DNA from: Luminiphilus sp.
Lineage (GTDB): Bacteria; Pseudomonadota; Gammaproteobacteria; Pseudomonadales; Halieaceae
Direction: 5' to 3'
NCBI GenBank assembly: GCA_022425845.1
Contig: JAKMEU010000026.1
Span: 1-26,239 of the forward strand
DNA: 26,239 nt
Shown here: positions 24,348 to 26,239 of the stretch, piece after piece
How the letters are laid out: every line of letters begins with the position of its first letter
Numbering within the stretch: position 1 is the first letter of the stretch
Notes under the pieces: generated by a model
What the model saw: only the letters and a program-made list of their open reading frames with translations
Told to the model about the DNA's origin: nothing
Databases searched by the model: none
Program-made: the position numbers and the translations under genes

Positions 24348-24800
24348 TCAATCCTCGCTGTTGTCTGATTCGGCGTCACCACCGTCTTCACCCGGCGCCT
24401 CGTCATCACTGACGGTCTCCTGGGGTTTGGCTTCGGCAGCCTGACGCTCCTGATACCGTGATTTACGCTCACGGTCTTCTTTCTCCGCCTTCATGATCAG
24501 CGACTCATCGGTCACGGACTCATCGCGGCGTATGACAAGGTTGCGTATGACGGCGTCGTTGTAACGGAAGGTTGTGGTCAACTCTTCCATGGCCTCGTTG
24601 GACGCTTCCACATTCATGAGAATGTAGTGCGCTTTGTGGACCTTATTGATGTGGTAAGCCAGCTGGCGCCGACCCCAGTCTTCGAGCCGGTGTACCATGC
24701 CGCCGTCTTTGGTGATGACAGCGGAATACCGCTCGATCATGCCCGGAACCTGTTCTGACTGATCCGGATGAACCATGAACACAACTTCGTAGTGTCGCAC
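24348..24800 (-). CDS. rpsF: Ribosomal protein S6
   Basis: A small-subunit protein of 150 aa. The true start is GTG at 24800, giving MRHYEVVFMVHPDQSEQV, with a strong AAGGAG 7 bases upstream; an in-frame ATG at 24833 would add 11 atypical residues and lies before this Shine-Dalgarno. The core (EDWGRRQLAYHINKVHKAHY, then RYNDAVIRNLVIRRDE) is standard. The C-terminal ~25 residues are an acidic tail rich in D and E (DDEAPGEDGGDAESDNSED), encoded here rather than added after translation as RimK does with glutamates in E. coli. First gene of its operon. Confidence 0.97.
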   Translation of the reverse strand: MRHYEVVFMVHPDQSEQVPGMIERYSAVITKDGGMVHRLEDWGRRQLAYHINKVHKAHYILMNVEASNEAMEELTTTFRYNDAVIRNLVIRRDESVTDESLIMKAEKEDRERKSRYQERQAAEAKPQETVSDDEAPGEDGGDAESDNSED

Positions 24801-24818
24801 TCGATCACTCCTTTCGGT

Positions 24819-24847
24819 TTGCGCCGCCCGCATTAACGGTGCGGCAA
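24819..24847 (-). promoter_or_regulatory. Candidate S6:S18 autoregulatory hairpin in the rpsF leader
   Basis: On the minus strand, just before the rpsF Shine-Dalgarno, CCGCA-CCGTTAA-TGCGG forms a 5-bp stem whose loop carries CCG, and TTG/CAA can pair outside it. A leader stem-loop exposing CCG is, as I recall, the described binding motif for the S6:S18 complex, which represses its own operon. The fold was drawn by hand and not checked for covariation. Confidence 0.4.
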
Positions 24848-24853
24848 GGAGAA

Positions 24854-24867
24854 GGGGCGCAAGCCCC
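24854..24867 (-). repeat. GC-rich hairpin in the rpsF 5' leader
   Basis: GGGGC-TTGC-GCCCC (minus strand) forms a perfect 5-bp stem with a four-base loop, between the predicted transcription start near 24882 and the CCG hairpin. Followed by TTCTCCTT, too broken for a good intrinsic terminator; possibly part of a larger leader fold or an attenuator. Confidence 0.4.
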
Positions 24868-24888
24868 GCCTAATTTTGTGAGGCGCGG

Positions 24889-24917
24889 AGCATACCGAGC
24901 GCGCAAGCAGAATGCAA
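24889..24917 (-). promoter_or_regulatory. Sigma70-type promoter of rpsF-rpsR-DUF2232-rplI
   Basis: On the minus strand TTGCAT (24917-24912) and TATGCT (24894-24889) are spaced exactly 17 bases apart, directly after the rlmB stop at 24926. Transcription would start near 24882 and produce an ~82-base leader with two hairpins before the GTG of rpsF. Confidence 0.6.
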
Positions 24918-24925
24918 CGCCAGAA

Positions 24926-25669
24926 TCAGCCAGCTTCCCGCTGGCGAATAGCCTCGTAGAGGCAGATACCTGTGGCCACAGAAACATTGAGACTGGAGAC
25001 CGTGCCCAACATCGGCAAACTCACCAGAAAGTCGCAGTGTTCTTCGGTGAGGCGGCGCATTCCGCTCCCCTCTGCACCCATGACAATACCCACAGGGCCC
25101 TTAAAATCTTGCTCATAGAGCGTTTGCTGGGCTTTATCAGAGGTCCCCACCAACCACACGCCTGCCGCTTTCAAGCCTCGCAAGGTTCGCGCCAGATTGG
25201 TGACGCGGACGAAGGGCACGTTATCTGCCGCACCGCAGGCGACCTTCCTGGCCACAGCCGTTAAACCGGCCGCGCCATCCTGAGGCACGACGACCGCTGT
25301 CACGCCCGCGGCGTCGGCGGTTCGCAGGCAGGCACCCAAATTATGGGGATCCGTAATTTCGTCCAGAATCAGCAAAAGTGGGGCTTGGGTGCGCTGCACC
25401 AGCCCCATCAATCCCGCCTCATCCACTGCAGCGGACGGCCGCCCCGCTTCCAGCCGCGCGGCAACCCCTTGATGCCGACCCGATACAAGGTTATCGAGAA
25501 TTTCCTTTGTTGCCGGTTCAATGGCAACACCCTGGTCCAGGGCCAATTGCTCCAGAGCCTGTATCCGTTTATCGCGCCGGCTTCGGTCAACGCACAGGGC
25601 CTGAATCCCCCGGGGATCCCTCCGTACCAGCGCCTCTACCGCATGAAAGCCATAAATCCACTCACTCAC
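24926..25669 (-). CDS. rlmB: RlmB, 23S rRNA 2'-O-methyltransferase (G2251)
   Basis: A SpoU/TrmH-family methyltransferase of 247 aa that methylates the P-loop guanosine of 23S rRNA. It has the N-terminal substrate-binding domain (WIYGFHAVEALVRRDPRGIQ) and the knotted SPOUT domain with its three motifs: LDEITDPHNLGACLRTADAA, IVMGAEGSGMRRL, and SLPMLGTVSSLNVSVATGIC. Its ATG overlaps the rnr stop by 4 bases, so rnr and rlmB are translationally coupled, as in many gammaproteobacteria. Confidence 0.97.
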   Translation of the reverse strand: MSEWIYGFHAVEALVRRDPRGIQALCVDRSRRDKRIQALEQLALDQGVAIEPATKEILDNLVSGRHQGVAARLEAGRPSAAVDEAGLMGLVQRTQAPLLLILDEITDPHNLGACLRTADAAGVTAVVVPQDGAAGLTAVARKVACGAADNVPFVRVTNLARTLRGLKAAGVWLVGTSDKAQQTLYEQDFKGPVGIVMGAEGSGMRRLTEEHCDFLVSLPMLGTVSSLNVSVATGICLYEAIRQREAG

Positions 25670-26239
25670 GACTTGCCTCGCCTGGGCTTGGCTTTCCCGG
25701 GGTTGCGCTTGCCCGACTGTGGTCCTGTACCGTTACCCTGCTTTCCTGATCCTTTCTTTCCTGGCGCTTTATTTCCTGGCCCTGTCTTTCCAGACGATTT
25801 CTTTCCCGGCCCCTTTTCTCCAGACGATTTCTTTCCCGGCCCCTTTTCTCCAGACCCTTTCTTTTCCGGCTGTAGCTTTCCGGCCCCTTTCTTTCCGGCC
25901 CCTTTCTTTCCGGCCCCTTTCTTTACCGGGTCGGCCGATGCATTAGACCCGGTTCGCGCGCCAGCCTTTCTGCTGCCTCGCTTGGGACGCTTTGTTGCAT
26001 CACCGGGTCTGGCATTGGCAGCGCGCCTGTTGCGCGGTGAAGATCCATCGGCGGCTCCCACCATCTCCAGATCGATCTTGCGTTCGTCGAGGTCCACCCG
26101 TGCAACACTGACATTGACCGCCCCCCCCAGTTGAAAGGTCCGGCGAGTGCGCTCACCGACGAGCCGCTGCTTGGGTGCATCAAAGTTATAATAATCTCCG
26201 GGGAGAGCGCTGATATGCACCAAGCCCTCAATGTAGAGA
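25666..26239 (-). CDS. rnr: RNase R, C-terminal end (5' part beyond window)
   Basis: The 3' part of the gene for the processive 3'-5' exoribonuclease that degrades structured RNA. The first visible residues, LYIEGLVHISALPGDYYNFD, belong to the C-terminal S1 RNA-binding domain, which ends near KIDLEMV. The remaining ~130 residues are a strongly basic low-complexity tail of lysine, glycine, serine and proline, including GEKGPGKKSS twice in tandem and repeated KKGAG units. E. coli RNase R also has a lysine-rich tail, but this one is longer and clearly repeat-built. The frame is open at the right edge, so the catalytic RNB domain is outside the window. Confidence 0.93.
   Translation of the reverse strand, partial: LYIEGLVHISALPGDYYNFDAPKQRLVGERTRRTFQLGGAVNVSVARVDLDERKIDLEMVGAADGSSPRNRRAANARPGDATKRPKRGSRKAGARTGSNASADPVKKGAGKKGAGKKGAGKLQPEKKGSGEKGPGKKSSGEKGPGKKSSGKTGPGNKAPGKKGSGKQGNGTGPQSGKRNPGKAKPRRGKS
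25791..25920 (-). repeat. Tandem 30-bp and 15-bp repeats encoding the RNase R tail
   Basis: Two identical 30-base units sit at 25791-25820 and 25821-25850, with a decayed partial third unit after them. Three identical 15-base units (CTTTCCGGCCCCTTT on the plus strand) lie at 25876-25890, 25891-25905 and 25906-25920. All lengths are multiples of three, so the frame is kept. Exact identity of neighbouring copies suggests recent expansion by replication slippage. Confidence 0.9.

Noticed and set aside
25791..25920. Possible CRISPR-like array
   Set aside because: The units are contiguous with no spacers and are multiples of three inside rnr, so they are coding repeats.
25343..26134. A 263-aa plus-strand frame with repeated FFPGPFSPD-like units
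   Set aside because: The repeats are the antisense reading of the RNase R lysine/glycine tail; the frame also runs across the rlmB boundary.

Overview
The window reads as chromosomal DNA of a marine gammaproteobacterium, most likely a member of the Halieaceae/OM60-NOR5 group or a close relative (Cellvibrionales). The reasons are inferential. It has the gammaproteobacterial rnr-rlmB-rpsF-rpsR-DUF2232-rplI-dnaB order, a moderate-to-high GC content, and a laminarin-type glycan locus led by a large TonB-dependent receptor. I see no tRNA, rRNA, insertion sequence, integrase or CRISPR array.

Layout, left to right. (1) Positions 1-2679, minus strand: glyA, nrdR and the 5' part of ribD, a tightly spaced one-carbon/riboflavin group with a long glyA leader that holds a tandem 16-bp repeat. 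(2) Positions 3028-15948, minus strand: a glycan-utilisation locus. It is read as TonB-dependent receptor, intrinsic terminator, flavin-dependent halogenase, SapC-like protein, cupin_8/JmjC-like protein, second flavin-dependent halogenase, GH3 lipoprotein beta-glucosidase, SGLT-type sodium/sugar symporter and secreted GH16 endo-beta-glucanase. The enzymes fit beta-1,3-glucan (laminarin) breakdown: import through the outer membrane, hydrolysis to glucose, then sodium-driven uptake. The halogenase/SapC/cupin cassette is a recurring partner of such receptors and has no settled role. (3) Positions 15949-16279: the divergent control region between the receptor and ettA. (4) Positions 16280-19363: ettA (+) and radA (-), convergent.

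(5) Positions 19458-21102, plus strand: a two-gene unit. The first product has a winged-helix-like N-terminus followed by three tandem DnaT-like ssDNA-binding domains; the second resembles the lambda P helicase loader. The unit is convergent with dnaB (21206-22606) and fits the proposed class of domesticated phage O/P genes (DopC/DopE) that replace DnaC or DciA. (6) Positions 22607-26239, minus strand: dnaB, rplI, a DUF2232 membrane protein, rpsR, rpsF, rlmB and the 3' end of rnr. The rpsF promoter and a leader hairpin resembling the S6:S18 autoregulatory motif lie just after rlmB. The rnr tail is a lysine/glycine-rich repeat encoded by tandem 30-bp and 15-bp DNA repeats.

The two most interesting items are the helicase-loader unit with its triple DnaT-domain protein next to dnaB, and the paired-halogenase/SapC/cupin cassette inside a laminarin locus. 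All function calls rest on reading motifs in the translations; no database search was run.
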